From Verrucomicrobiota bacterium (GTDB lineage: Bacteria > Verrucomicrobiota > Verrucomicrobiia > Verrucomicrobiales > Akkermansiaceae): a stretch of 56,559 nt of DNA. The position numbers and the translations under genes were made by a program. Where the stretch lies: NCBI GenBank assembly GCA_004294095.1, contig RDZR01000036.1, positions 1 through 56,559 on the forward strand, read 5' to 3'. The first letter of the stretch is position 1, and every line of letters begins with the position of its first letter. The notes under the pieces were generated by a model. That model was not told the origin of the DNA, did not search any database, and saw nothing but the letters and a program-made list of their open reading frames with translations. Positions 56,476-56,559 of the stretch are shown piece by piece.

Positions 56476-56515
56476 AGTGGCGGCGATCTCCGGTCGCCGT
56501 TCTTAATCTCCGGTC
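56459..56515. repeat. Short direct and inverted repeats at the RHS fragment boundary
   Basis: ACCAAAGTG occurs twice (56460-56468, 56471-56479) and ATCTCCGGTC twice (56486-56495, 56506-56515). A hairpin CGGCGA / TCGCCG with a seven-base loop lies at 56481-56499. A GGCGACCGGAGATCGCC element of this kind may be dispersed in relatives; that is from memory and not checked. It borders the RHS fragment and a frame (minus, open to the right edge) that stops near 56503. Confidence 0.55.
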
Positions 56516-56559
56516 TTCAATTTCAAATCCTCACCCGCAAATCGCGCATGCTCCACAAC

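Noticed and set aside
1-56559. GTTAGA/TCTAAC copies as integron attC core sites (GTTRRRY / RYYYAAC)
   Set aside because: The copies lie inside long-established housekeeping genes with no cassette spacing, no integrase and no extended attC fold. The resemblance is only to the core heptamer.
1-56559. tRNA, rRNA, CRISPR or insertion sequences
   Set aside because: No T-loop-like GGTTCGA clusters with cloverleaf context, no regular direct repeats and no transposase frames were seen on either strand.

Overview
The window is 56.6 kb of dense bacterial chromosome, roughly 50-57 % GC by eye. It looks like a member of the Verrucomicrobiota. The pointers are a PEP-CTERM protein, a secreted two-domain DUF1080 protein, an mcsA-mcsB-clpC operon in an organism that also has an LpxL-type (outer-membrane) acyltransferase, a GldF/GldG/DUF4340 gene set, and a RHS fragment with an inverted repeat at the right edge. 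I saw no tRNA, rRNA, CRISPR array or insertion sequence. Species-level placement is not possible from the sequence alone.

Layout. 1-6 kb: the end of a membrane-anchored SNase-like nuclease, a CoA-acylating semialdehyde dehydrogenase (mmsA), a thioesterase/LpxL-like acyltransferase pair, and an ankyrin-repeat lipoprotein fused to an L,D-transpeptidase domain. 6-15 kb (minus strand): hrpB, recF, a secreted cyclophilin, then DUF4340, GldG-like and ABC-2 permease genes. 15-18 kb: a CPA2 antiporter with an RCK domain, convergent with folC. 18-26 kb: a DUF1080 protein, then a plus-strand run of a FGGY kinase homologue that lacks its catalytic motifs, a DUF374 acyltransferase, folD and three envelope proteins of unknown role. 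26-31 kb: DUF2062, uppP, MYG1-like, nrdR, lspA. 31-36.5 kb: mcsA-mcsB-clpC and an ilvE-like aminotransferase. 36.5-44 kb: 5-formyl-THF cyclo-ligase, apaG, a Fur-family regulator, ruvB, a PEP-CTERM protein, and the rho-thuA-rsmC-rsuA operon. 44.5-48.2 kb: the SAM cycle (metK-ahcY) with a divergent ArsR-methyltransferase fusion regulator. 48-54 kb: a second L,D-transpeptidase, the 5-oxoprolinase genes (fused pxpBC, then pxpA), murJ and an RlmI-like methyltransferase. 54-56.5 kb: an accessory-looking end holding a deleted dioxygenase gene, an antitoxin-like remnant, a membrane NlpC/P60 hydrolase, a membrane protein and a RHS fragment.

Genes that work together. folC, folD and the cyclo-ligase serve one-carbon metabolism and sit near the metK-ahcY SAM cycle. 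uppP, murJ, the two L,D-transpeptidases, lspA and the LpxL homologue serve the envelope. recF, hrpB and ruvB are nucleic-acid enzymes. McsA, McsB and ClpC form a protein-arginine-phosphorylation and unfolding module.

The most unusual signal is not a gene. The hexamer GTTAGA / TCTAAC occurs about 120 times by hand count, against roughly 25 expected, in almost every housekeeping gene. Several copies are paired as perfect inverted repeats, one of them at a convergent gene end. This resembles the behaviour of DNA uptake sequences or another genome-wide architecture motif, and I know of no such motif described for this group.
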